The position numbers and the translations under genes were made by a program. Of a DNA stretch of 64,000 nt, positions 7,946 through 16,066 are shown piece after piece. The first letter of the stretch is position 1. Each line of letters starts with the position of its first letter. This DNA comes from an uncultured Prevotellaceae bacterium (GTDB taxonomy: Bacteria; Bacteroidota; Bacteroidia; Bacteroidales; Muribaculaceae): positions 29,377 to 93,376 of the forward strand of contig CALEJB010000034.1 of assembly GCA_937898675.1 (NCBI GenBank). Direction: 5' to 3'. The notes beneath the pieces were generated by a model. The model was not told where the DNA came from. It did no database searches and saw only the letters and a program-made list of their open reading frames with translations.

Positions 7946-8710
7946 TTAATCCTCAGGTTTGGACTCGCGGAGGAATTTCTTCCATTCGCCATTAGAACCT
8001 ATAAAGACATCAATGTCGACATCGCCGTCAACGCCCTTGACGGACCCCTCGTGGCTCACCTGCTGGATGCGGTGAGGCTTGCTGGAAAGTTTATCGGGAT
8101 GGGTAAACGAGCACAGCCACAGGTCATAGTCCTCCATCATGTCCTTGTAGTACTTCTCATAGCCGTCGCCGTTGGTGTAAATCATCACTTTGTAGCCATT
8201 ATCGGTGAGTCGTTTGGCCATCTCCATGACTTGCCGCTGGGCCGTCTTGCTGTCCACGCCGACCCCCGAGCTCCAGGGCATCGGGTCCTCAAGGTCGATG
8301 ACCAGCGGCAGGTCCAGCCGCTTGTCCCTGACGGCGGCGAGCAGATTGGCGGCCTGCTCATCGCCCGTGCGGTTCTTGCGGAAGAAGTGGTAAGCACCCA
8401 CCTTCAGGCCCGCTTCCCTGGCCTCCCTGTAGTTGCGGTCAAAGGCCGGGTCCTTGTAGGTCTTGCCCTCGGTGGCTTTGATAAAGACAAACTGATAGTC
8501 ATCGTCACGCACGGCGGCATAGTCGATATCGCCGTTGAACTTGGAGACATCGATGCCGGCAACAGGATACTGGTAGCGGCTCACGTTGACCGAGTGCGGC
8601 AAGATAAACTGCCACACGAGATAACCGCACAGCGCCAAACCCAAGCAGACCGCTCCTGCCAGGAGCAGCCACTTGATGTAGTCGGGACGCGTGGACGGGC
8701 GTTTCGCCAT
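7946..8710 (-). CDS. Membrane-anchored GH25 lysozyme
   Basis: 254 aa. An N-terminal transmembrane helix (about residues 12-36, IKWLLLAGAVCLGLALCGYL) anchors a glycoside hydrolase family 25 domain. Visible catalytic features are Asp54 in AGIDVSKFNG and the DxE pair Asp139/Glu141 in LVIDLEDP, with FIKATEG and GAYHFF core motifs. The family cleaves the beta-1,4 MurNAc-GlcNAc bond of peptidoglycan; the anchor suggests action in the periplasm. ATG at 8710 is preferred over the in-frame ATG two codons upstream. It lies between the TM2 protein (14 nt upstream) and an exported protein. Confidence 0.92.
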   Translation of the reverse strand: MAKRPSTRPDYIKWLLLAGAVCLGLALCGYLVWQFILPHSVNVSRYQYPVAGIDVSKFNGDIDYAAVRDDDYQFVFIKATEGKTYKDPAFDRNYREAREAGLKVGAYHFFRKNRTGDEQAANLLAAVRDKRLDLPLVIDLEDPMPWSSGVGVDSKTAQRQVMEMAKRLTDNGYKVMIYTNGDGYEKYYKDMMEDYDLWLCSFTHPDKLSSKPHRIQQVSHEGSVKGVDGDVDIDVFIGSNGEWKKFLRESKPED

Positions 8711-8724
8711 AGGCAATCAGCGTT

Positions 8725-9165
8725 TTAGAACAACGGGAAGGTGTTGGCCGCGTTCACCCACTTGCGCTCAAACTCGTCGGATGTCATCGTGAAGAACAGC
8801 ACACCCTGGATGACGGCGACCACCTGAACCAGGCTGCCAAGAACGAAGCAGGACAGTATGGTTATCAACAGGAATGTAATGCCTGCCCCGGTCTTGCCCA
8901 AGTAGAAGTAGTGCAGGCCAAAGCATCCCAGCAGCAATGCCATCAACCCGGCTACGCCACGGCTCTTGCCCGACGGGCCGTTGCTGAACACGCTGTCGGC
9001 CGCACCGGCAGCCTGGCTGCCAGACTGCTGCCACTGGTTGGGGCCGGACTGCTGCTCGGCATAGGACACGTTGGTCTCATGCCCGCAATAGGGACATTTA
9101 ACGCGGGCCACCTGCTCGGTGGTACTGTACTGGAGCCCGCATTGGGGACAAGTGTGAATATACAT
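8725..9165 (-). CDS. Zinc-ribbon and TM2-domain membrane protein
   Basis: 146 aa. The N-terminal zinc ribbon has two CxxC pairs (CPQCGLQY and CPYCGHET). A Gln/Ser/Gly linker leads to a TM2 domain (LLGCFGLHYFYLGKTGAGI, then LITILSCFVLGSLVQVV) with two predicted membrane helices. TM2 proteins with a ribbon are common in bacteria and of unknown function. It is the first gene of the minus-strand run down to 4930. I see no clear promoter in the 140 bases upstream. Confidence 0.85.
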   Translation of the reverse strand: MYIHTCPQCGLQYSTTEQVARVKCPYCGHETNVSYAEQQSGPNQWQQSGSQAAGAADSVFSNGPSGKSRGVAGLMALLLGCFGLHYFYLGKTGAGITFLLITILSCFVLGSLVQVVAVIQGVLFFTMTSDEFERKWVNAANTFPLF

Positions 9166-9305
9166 ATCTCATTTGTTTTGTGGCTTTGGACTATTGCCTT
9201 GAGCCGTTAGTATTGTTATTAAACTCGCTCATTAGACGCATCAAGTCCTCAAAAGGTTTCATTCCCCTGCGACTTTTTTCGCCGGCGAGCCTAAAGCATG
9301 AACAC

Positions 9306-11405
9306 TCAACGCTTGCGCTTGCCGCCCTTGTTCTGCTGCTGGCGCTGCATGGCGGCTTGCTGCTTCTGGGCCTCCTCGAGGCGCTGCATCCACTTGCTCT
9401 TCTTCTTGGGCTTGGCCGAGTTGGCGGCGATGGTGGCGCGCACCTTGTCCTCGGTGACGAACAGACGGCAGCTGTAGGTCTGCAAGATGGTGATGAGCAG
9501 CGAGATAAAGTAGTAGTAGCTCAAGCCCGACGCATAGTTGTTGAAGAACACGAGGAACATCAGCGGCATCAGGTACATCATCCACTTCATGCCCGGCATC
9601 GACGACGAGGAGTTCTGCGACTTCATCGTGATGTAGGTGTAGACGATGTTGGTCACGGTCATCAGCAGGCAGAACAGGCTGATGTGGTTGCCAAACGAGC
9701 CCGAGATGAACGGGATGTGCTGGCTCCACTCGACAATCTTGTCGGGGGCGCTCAGGTCATTGGCCCACAGGAACGCCTGGCCTCGCAGCTCGATGCACGA
9801 GGGGAAGAACGTGAACATCGCGAACAGGATGGGCATCTGCAGCAGCATGGGCAGGCAGCCGCCAAAGGGGCTGGCGCCGGCCATCTTGTAGAGTTCCATC
9901 GTCTTTTGCTGCTTCTTGATGGCGTCGGCCTGGTCGGGATATTTCTCGTTGATGGCGGCGATGTCGGGGGCCAGGATGCGCATTTTGGCCTGCGAAATGT
10001 AACTCTTGTAGGTCAGCGGCGACAACACAATCTTGATGATGATGGTGAGTACCAGGATGATGAGTCCATAGTTGCTCATGAACTTGCCCAGCCAGTCAAA
10101 GATGGGGATGATGACGCCCGTGTTAATCCAGCGGAACAGTTTCCATCCCAGCGGGATAAGGTGGGTCAGGCGCAGGTCCTCCTTGGGCGAATACTTGTCG
10201 TAGGCCGACAGCATGTGGTATCTGTTCGGGCCCATATAAAAGTAGAACGAGGCGGCCGTCGGCTTGTCGCTCGAGTAAGGTATCAGGGTATGGATATTGA
10301 CCTCCTTGACATATTTCTCATACATGCCGGTCTCATTGTCGGCGTCAAAGGCATGGCTTGTCATCTTGGCCGTGCTCATCGTGCTGTCGGCAATCAGCAC
10401 AGTCGAGAAGAACTGGTTCTTGGCGCCCAGCCACTTGAGCTGGTCCTTGATTTCCTTTTCATCGTCACCGCTCTCCTTGGTGTGCTTGACCTCGCCGCCC
10501 TCGCCGGCAAACTTGTAATAGATGCCGCTGTTGCGTTCCTCAAACATCTTGCCCTCCTCGTGGCGCGAAATCTTTTGGTGCCAATCCAGGTCAACCAGGT
10601 TGATGTTCAGTGGGATGACCTTGGTCATATTTTTCTGCACCATCTCCATGCGCACCATGTAGCTGCCCGGCACCAGGGTATATTTCAGTCCCCACTCAGC
10701 GCCGCCGTCAAGCTGCAGGTTCATCACCATGGTGCTGTCGTTGAGCTTTTGCGGCGTGAAGAAAAAGTTCTTGGTCTCAAAACGCTGCGTGTTGTTGCTC
10801 AGCGTGAAACTGTAGTCGTTGTCACCCTTGTCAAACAGCACCACCTGGGGCGTCTTCCAGGTCTTGTAGCCCTTGAGCGTCGCCCTGGTGATGATGCCGC
10901 CCTTGGTGGAGAATTCCACGGCCATCGAGTCATTCTCGAGCTTGACGGTCTGCTCGGTACCCGTCAGCGATGCGGCAAACGAGCCATTCTTGGCATAGGT
11001 TTCCAGCACGCGCTGCACCGCCTGCACCGCCAGGTTGTGGTTGGCGGGGTTGGCGCTGGTGCGGGAAGTCACCTCGGCCCATGTCAGCACGCTGTCGCGC
11101 ACGGCGACCGTGCCGTCAATCTTGCCGTCCTGCAGCGAGAGTTTCACGCCCTCGTTGCTGATGGCGGCGTGGCCGGCGGGCATCGCGCGCAGCACGCTCT
11201 CCAGCTGTGCCAGTTCATCAACGCTCAAGGTATCCACGTTGCCAGCGGCAATGGCGGACTTCTCCTGTTGCTTTTGCACGGCGGCAATCGAGTCAATTTG
11301 ATGCTGACGTTCAGCCAGTTCGGCCTCGCTGGGCTTGTTCAGCCAGGTGAAGCCAAAAATGACGACACCCATCAGCAACAATCCAATCAATGTGTTTTTA
11401 TCCAT
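9306..11405 (-). CDS. yidC: Membrane protein insertase YidC
   Basis: 699 aa, somewhat long even for Bacteroidota YidC. An N-terminal signal anchor (NTLIGLLLMGVVIFGFTWL) is followed by a large periplasmic beta domain and then the conserved Oxa1 core: LVLTIIIKIVLSPLTYKSY, QMRIL-type helix, GGCLPMLLQMPILFAMF, and SSMPGMKWMMYLMPLMFL. It ends in a basic Lys/Arg/Gln-rich tail. It inserts and folds inner-membrane proteins together with or apart from SecYEG. It lies 88 nt downstream of pyrG, the usual Bacteroidales arrangement, and probably shares its promoter. Confidence 0.97.
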   Translation of the reverse strand: MDKNTLIGLLLMGVVIFGFTWLNKPSEAELAERQHQIDSIAAVQKQQEKSAIAAGNVDTLSVDELAQLESVLRAMPAGHAAISNEGVKLSLQDGKIDGTVAVRDSVLTWAEVTSRTSANPANHNLAVQAVQRVLETYAKNGSFAASLTGTEQTVKLENDSMAVEFSTKGGIITRATLKGYKTWKTPQVVLFDKGDNDYSFTLSNNTQRFETKNFFFTPQKLNDSTMVMNLQLDGGAEWGLKYTLVPGSYMVRMEMVQKNMTKVIPLNINLVDLDWHQKISRHEEGKMFEERNSGIYYKFAGEGGEVKHTKESGDDEKEIKDQLKWLGAKNQFFSTVLIADSTMSTAKMTSHAFDADNETGMYEKYVKEVNIHTLIPYSSDKPTAASFYFYMGPNRYHMLSAYDKYSPKEDLRLTHLIPLGWKLFRWINTGVIIPIFDWLGKFMSNYGLIILVLTIIIKIVLSPLTYKSYISQAKMRILAPDIAAINEKYPDQADAIKKQQKTMELYKMAGASPFGGCLPMLLQMPILFAMFTFFPSCIELRGQAFLWANDLSAPDKIVEWSQHIPFISGSFGNHISLFCLLMTVTNIVYTYITMKSQNSSSSMPGMKWMMYLMPLMFLVFFNNYASGLSYYYFISLLITILQTYSCRLFVTEDKVRATIAANSAKPKKKSKWMQRLEEAQKQQAAMQRQQQNKGGKRKR

Positions 11406-11493
11406 TCTGTGTTCTATATTGTTTTGTTTTTATTAATTTCTCTACAACAACCCGCGCGCGGCACGTTCCAGGCTGCGCCGTTGCGCGGCAGTG

Positions 11494-13101
11494 TCATGCC
11501 TGCTTGTTGGCGATGGCGGCTTGGATGAACGACATGAACAGCGGGTGTGGCGAGAGCACCGTGCTGGAGTACTCGGGATGGTACTGCGTGCCGATGTACC
11601 AGCGCTTGCCGGTGAGCTCCATCACCTCGGCCAGTCCGCTGCCGGGATTCACGCCCGCCACCGTCATGCCCGCGGCCTCAAACTGCTCACGGTAGTCGTC
11701 GTTGAACTCAAAGCGGTGGCGGTGCCGCTCCTCGATGTCCTCGGTGCCATAGGCGGCGGCAACCCGCGTGCCGGCCTTGAGGTGGCAGGCATAGGCGCCC
11801 AGGCGCATCGTGCCGCCCATGCTGGTGATGGTCTTTTGCTCCTCCATCAGGTCGATGACGTTGTTGGGGGTCTTGGGGTCCATCTCGGTGCTGTTGGCAT
11901 CGTCGATGTGCAGCACGTTGCGGGCAAACTCGATGACCATGCACTGCATGCCCAGGCAAATGCCAAAGGTGGGCACATCGTGCTCACGGCACCACTTGAG
12001 GGCCACAAACTTGCCCTCCACGCCGCGCTGGCCAAATCCCGGTGCCACCACAATGCCGTCGTGGCCCGCCAGCAGCTGCTCGACGTTGCCGTCGTTGATG
12101 TGCTCGCTGTTGATGTAGTCCAGCTTCAAGCGGCGGTCGTGATAGGTGCAGGCCTGCAGCAGGCTCTCGTCGATGCTCTTGTAGGCGTCCTGCAGCGACA
12201 CATACTTGCCCACGAGGCCGATGCGCACCTCCTGGGTCGCGCTCTTGAGGCGCGAGAGGAACTCGTTCCACTGCGTCAGGTCGGGCTCGCCGTCCACGTT
12301 CAGGCCCGTCTTTTCGAGCAGGATGTTGTCCAGCCGCTGCTCGTGCATCATCAGCGGCACCTCATAGATGGTGGGCACGTCCAGGCTCTGCGTCACGGCA
12401 TCGGCGCTCACGTTGCAAAACTGCGCCACCTTCTTGAGCATGGGTGCAGGCAGGCGGTGCTCGGTGCGCAGCACCAGGATGTCGGGCTGGATGCCCTCTT
12501 GCTGCAACAGCTTGACGCTGTGCTGGGTGGGCTTGGTCTTCAGTTCCTTGGCAGCGGCGATATAGGGTACATAGGTCAGATGCACACAGATGCAGCGGCG
12601 CCCCAGTTCCCACTTGAGCTGGCGCATGGCCTCGATGAACGGCAGGGCCTCGATGTCGCCCACGGTGCCGCCAATCTCGGTGATGACAAAGTCATACTTG
12701 CCCGTCATGCCCAGCAACTTCACGTCGCGCTTGATTTCGTCGGTGATGTGCGGCACAATCTGTACCGTCTTGCCCAGGTAGTCGCCGCGGCGCTCCTTGT
12801 CTATCACGCTCTGATAGACGCGGCCCGTGGTGATGTTGTTGGCGCGGGTGGTCTTGATGTTGGTGAAGCGTTCATAGTGCCCCAGGTCCAAGTCGGCCTC
12901 GTGGCCGTCAACGGTCACATAGCACTCGCCGTGCTCATAGGGGTTGAGCGTGCCCGGGTCGATGTTGATGTAGGGGTCAAACTTCTGGCACGTCACGCGG
13001 TAGCCGCGCGCCAGCAGCAGCCTGGCGAGGCTCGAAGCAATGATGCCCTTGCCCAGCGACGACACCACGCCGCCTGTCACAAAGATGTATCTTGTTTCCA
13101 C
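11494..13101 (-). CDS. pyrG: CTP synthase
   Basis: 535 aa, full length. The synthetase domain begins METRYIFVTGGVVSSLGKG with the nucleotide-binding loop. The C-terminal class I glutamine amidotransferase domain has the nucleophile motif GICLGMQ and the His/Glu pair in QYHPEYSS. It makes CTP from UTP, ATP and glutamine in the cytoplasm. The promoter at 13149-13156 gives a leader of about 40 nt; yidC follows in the same direction. Confidence 0.98.
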   Translation of the reverse strand: METRYIFVTGGVVSSLGKGIIASSLARLLLARGYRVTCQKFDPYINIDPGTLNPYEHGECYVTVDGHEADLDLGHYERFTNIKTTRANNITTGRVYQSVIDKERRGDYLGKTVQIVPHITDEIKRDVKLLGMTGKYDFVITEIGGTVGDIEALPFIEAMRQLKWELGRRCICVHLTYVPYIAAAKELKTKPTQHSVKLLQQEGIQPDILVLRTEHRLPAPMLKKVAQFCNVSADAVTQSLDVPTIYEVPLMMHEQRLDNILLEKTGLNVDGEPDLTQWNEFLSRLKSATQEVRIGLVGKYVSLQDAYKSIDESLLQACTYHDRRLKLDYINSEHINDGNVEQLLAGHDGIVVAPGFGQRGVEGKFVALKWCREHDVPTFGICLGMQCMVIEFARNVLHIDDANSTEMDPKTPNNVIDLMEEQKTITSMGGTMRLGAYACHLKAGTRVAAAYGTEDIEERHRHRFEFNDDYREQFEAAGMTVAGVNPGSGLAEVMELTGKRWYIGTQYHPEYSSTVLSPHPLFMSFIQAAIANKQA

Positions 13102-13148
13102 TTTTATTGTTTCTTGTTGTTACGGTTAGTCCATATTATTTCAAACTA

Positions 13149-13156
13149 CAAAGGTA
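13149..13156 (-). promoter_or_regulatory. -7 box of pyrG(-yidC) promoter
   Basis: TACCTTTG on the minus strand, 48 nt upstream of the pyrG ATG. The -33 region has no clear TTTG. Confidence 0.55.
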
Positions 13157-13245
13157 ATATTTTTTTCCGAGACTATAGGCCTTTTTTCTGTGAGTAGTTT
13201 TTCCAGTATGGTGCGAAGGGCGAGGCGGCTGTGGGGCAAAAAAAA

Positions 13246-13275
13246 TTTAGGCGGCCCGGTGAGGGGTCGCCTAAA
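13246..13275 (-). terminator. Strong terminator of the 650-aa surface protein gene
   Basis: TTTAGGCGGCCC (13246-13257) pairs with GGGTCGCCTAAA (13264-13275), one G-U pair, followed on the minus strand by eight T. The same structure and flanking sequence end the paralogous gene at 16.1 kb. Confidence 0.9.
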
Positions 13276-13312
13276 TTATGATTTAGAATCTGTTAGGATT
13301 CTCGGGGATGTC

Positions 13313-15265
13313 TTACTTCATCACCTTAACAGCGCTGGTGGTGCCGTCGGTGAAGGTGGTAACGATGATGCAAACGCCATTGGCCTCGCTCATCTCCTGA
13401 CCAGCCATGTTGAAGTAGCGGGTGCTGGCAACGGTCTTGCCACCCAGGATCTCAGCAGCGCTGGTGTTCTCGTCGAGGTAGAAGCCTACCGAAACGGGGT
13501 TCGAAACATCCTTGCCATCAGCCTGAGCATAAGCCTCAACTTCATAGTAGCCAAACTCGGTGAAGACAACCTCGCCGGTGTACGGCATCCAATCGCTCCA
13601 CTCGCCGTTCTCGTAGCGTACCCTGTAGAACAGATCTGCATCGGGGTCGGTAGCGGGAGCGGTAACAACTACGGTGTAGCTCTGGTCGCCAGCGTTAGCC
13701 GAGATGCTGGGGTTGCCAGTCTTCTCCATGGGCTCGGGAGCAGCCTCAACCTTAACAGTCTCAGTAGTGATGTCAGATGCTACATAGTCGCCGCCATTGT
13801 CAGCCTTAGCATAAATGGTGTACTCACCAGGAACGTCGATTACGATAGCGTCGGTGTACTCATCCCAATTTTGGCCATCGAAGCTGTAGTAAATGGTGCC
13901 CTCACCTTCGATGGTAATGGTAGCGCTGGTGTTGTTCTCACCATATTCCACGTAAATTGTGGGTTCGGGAGTTACGGGACGCTCCAAAGCGGGAATGATG
14001 AAGGTCTCCTGAACGGTCGCACTGTTCTGCATGTTCTCACCATAGCCGTAGCCGGTAACGGTGATGGTCTGCTCCTCGTAGGTCTGCTCAACGACGTAGG
14101 GCAGAGTTACCTCCTGGCCGTTAATAAAGGCCTTGTAGTCGTTGTCGCAGGTTGCGTCGATTACGTTGTCCTCCATCACGAAGAAATCGGGAGCGTCAGC
14201 AATGGGCTTCTCCTCAATGGTAACATCCTTAGATACGACGCCAGACTCTACATAGTCGCCGCCATTGTCAGCCTTAGCATAAATGGTGTACTCACCGGGC
14301 ATCTCGATGAAGATACTTTCGTCGTACTCAAGCCAATTTTCGCCATCGTAGCTGAAGTAAATGGTGCCCTCACCTTCGATGGTAATGGTAGCGCTGGCGT
14401 TGTTCACACCATATTCCACGTTAATTTCGGGTTCGGGAGTTACGGGACGCTCCATAGCGGGAACGGTGAAGATGTATTCAACGGTGTCACTGTTCTCCAT
14501 TTCCTCGCCGTAGCCGTAACCGGTAACGGTGATGGTCTGCTCCTCGTAGGTCTGCGCAACGGTGTAGGGCAGAGTTACCTGCTCGCCGTTAATAAAAGCC
14601 TTGTAGTCGTTATCGCAGGTTGCGGTGATGGTGTAGTTCTCGTCCATTTCAAAGACGGGAGCCTCGGCAACAACGGGCTCGAGCTGCTCAATGCTAACAT
14701 TGCAAGTCTTGGTGATGTTAACACCTTCCGCACAAGCGCCACGTGTGTCCGACATGGCAACAGCGTTGCAAATGACATCGATGGTACCGCCAGTGAAAGT
14801 CGGGTCGAACTGGAGGGTGACAATGAACATCTCATAGTCGCCAAGGGCGAACTTAACAGAACCGTAGGTCACGGGGTCATCCTCGTCGGGGTCGAGGCCC
14901 TCGGGATACCAATAACCTGCCATCGTCAGAACGCCGATGAAACGGGTACCACTGTCGCTGGAGTTCAGTGCTACAGAAGCGGTCTTATTGTTACCCATCT
15001 TGTCCAAGTAAGGAACAGTCATGCCTTCGCCTTCAACGCCGATCTTTAAGGTCATAGCCTCGGTAGAGGGAAGAACGTCGGTCATCCATGTGTTTACATA
15101 GCCCTCGAAGTGAGCCATTACGGAAACGTCCATGCGGCGAGCCTTAGCGGTTGCGCCCTGAAGAACACTCTGAGGAACAGTGAAGTCCTCAATGTACATG
15201 TAGTCCTCTGCGCAGATCGAGCCTGCCATCAGAAGAGCTGCAAGAGTAAATAAAAATTTCTTCAT
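13313..15265 (-). CDS. Secreted repeat protein with chitobiase-like domains and C-terminal tail
   Basis: 650 aa. Signal peptide (MKKFLFTLAALLMAGSICA), then an N-terminal domain of about 190 residues (FTVPQSVLQG, WYPEGLDPDEDDPVTYGSVK) with strands suggestive of a cohesin-like sandwich (inference). Next come alternating repeats. One type contains NDYKAFINGEQVTLPY and EEQTITVTGYGYGE. The other is CHB_HEX_C/FN3-like (TIYFSYDGENWLEY, GEYTIYAKADNGGDYV). Two copies of the pair occur. The last 40 residues are the shared tail (RYFNMAGQEMSEANGV ... VKVMK). Paralogous to the 606-aa protein next door. Probably surface-exposed. It has a leader of about 215 nt from the promoter at 15486-15516. Confidence 0.8.
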   Translation of the reverse strand: MKKFLFTLAALLMAGSICAEDYMYIEDFTVPQSVLQGATAKARRMDVSVMAHFEGYVNTWMTDVLPSTEAMTLKIGVEGEGMTVPYLDKMGNNKTASVALNSSDSGTRFIGVLTMAGYWYPEGLDPDEDDPVTYGSVKFALGDYEMFIVTLQFDPTFTGGTIDVICNAVAMSDTRGACAEGVNITKTCNVSIEQLEPVVAEAPVFEMDENYTITATCDNDYKAFINGEQVTLPYTVAQTYEEQTITVTGYGYGEEMENSDTVEYIFTVPAMERPVTPEPEINVEYGVNNASATITIEGEGTIYFSYDGENWLEYDESIFIEMPGEYTIYAKADNGGDYVESGVVSKDVTIEEKPIADAPDFFVMEDNVIDATCDNDYKAFINGQEVTLPYVVEQTYEEQTITVTGYGYGENMQNSATVQETFIIPALERPVTPEPTIYVEYGENNTSATITIEGEGTIYYSFDGQNWDEYTDAIVIDVPGEYTIYAKADNGGDYVASDITTETVKVEAAPEPMEKTGNPSISANAGDQSYTVVVTAPATDPDADLFYRVRYENGEWSDWMPYTGEVVFTEFGYYEVEAYAQADGKDVSNPVSVGFYLDENTSAAEILGGKTVASTRYFNMAGQEMSEANGVCIIVTTFTDGTTSAVKVMK

Positions 15266-15444
15266 AATAATAAAAGAATTAAGTTATAAAGTGAATAAAA
15301 ACAAAAAATATATTTTATGTCGTCTTCATTGCATTAGAGTCATAATCTTCTTAATTTTCAAAGAGTTACGGAATAACGTTCAGTATGGTTGATAAATCAA
15401 CAGGTCGGAACATATCTTAAAGTTCTCATTTTCTTCATCTCAAT

Positions 15445-15482
15445 CACGAGCCAACTTTTTGAACCAAAGACTTTGACTCGTG
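15445..15482 (-). promoter_or_regulatory. Hairpin at the 5' end of the surface-gene leader
   Basis: CACGAG (15445-15450) and CTCGTG (15477-15482) pair across 26 nt, starting within a few bases of the predicted transcription start. It could protect the mRNA 5' end or act as a regulatory stem; I cannot tell which. Confidence 0.35.
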
Positions 15483-15485
15483 TGG

Positions 15486-15516
15486 CAAAGTTAGTACTAT
15501 TTTTTTAACCGACAAA
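15486..15516 (-). promoter_or_regulatory. Promoter of the 650-aa surface protein gene
   Basis: Minus-strand TTTG (15513-15516), 19 nt, TAACTTTG (15486-15493): an exact consensus match, about 220 nt upstream of the ATG. Confidence 0.75.
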
Positions 15517-15992
15517 ACAAATCGGCATTTTTTTTGCAACAAAAATGTGATTTTACCTATTTTTAGTGATGTGATAGGAGTGGGAACTAAAAATGGCAGT
15601 GATATAATAGATGTTGTCCCAGACCATGGCGAAGTGCCCCCAACTGAGGCACAGAGCACTGAAAGCGAGACAGTTCGCTTCGCTCACATGTCGCGCTTTC
15701 AGCGCTCACTCCCCACGCGCGAAGATGGCAACGACAAGGACACCCACCGCGATGACATGGGCACCGGCAGAGGCACAGACGACGCACGGCACGCACACGC
15801 CACGAGGGCGGCAGCACCGGCAGCGGCAGAGACGCAGATGCCACACCCGTCGCTCTCAAGCGCAAGGCCGGAGACCTTTGACTTGCAGAAAACCCCACGG
15901 CGCACAGGCCAAAGGCCTGGGTGGCGTGGGGATAGGGGCGCTATATATACAAGGGGCCTCGGAGAGGGCCAACATCTATATTACCACTCAAT
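15517..15992. other. Gene-free, GC-rich spacer
   Basis: About 475 bases between the terminator of the 606-aa gene and the promoter of the 650-aa gene. Open frames exist on both strands but encode low-complexity Arg/Ala/Pro/Ser-rich peptides with no recognisable features. An inverted repeat CTGAAAGCG/CGCTTTCAG (15659-15702) and a CAGGCC/GGCCTG palindrome near 15905-15920 are visible. It may hold a non-coding RNA or decayed sequence; nothing is assigned. Confidence 0.4.
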
Positions 15993-15999
15993 AAAAAAA

Positions 16000-16029
16000 T
16001 TTAGGCGGCCCTGTGAGGGGTCGCCTAAA
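16000..16029 (-). terminator. Strong terminator of the 606-aa surface protein gene
   Basis: TTTAGGCGGCCC (16000-16011) pairs with GGGTCGCCTAAA (16018-16029), followed on the minus strand by a T-run (15993-15999). Almost identical in sequence to the terminator at 13246-13275. Confidence 0.9.
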
Positions 16030-16066
16030 TTATGATTTAGAATCTGTTAGGATTCTCAGGGATATC

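Noticed and set aside
9231..9305. A possible terminator downstream of yidC
   Set aside because: Short T-run (near 9271-9280 on the plus strand) without a convincing stem for the minus-strand gene.
15547..16035. A 162-codon plus-strand open frame in the spacer
   Set aside because: Low-complexity composition, no conserved features, and it crosses the strong minus-strand terminator at 16000-16029.
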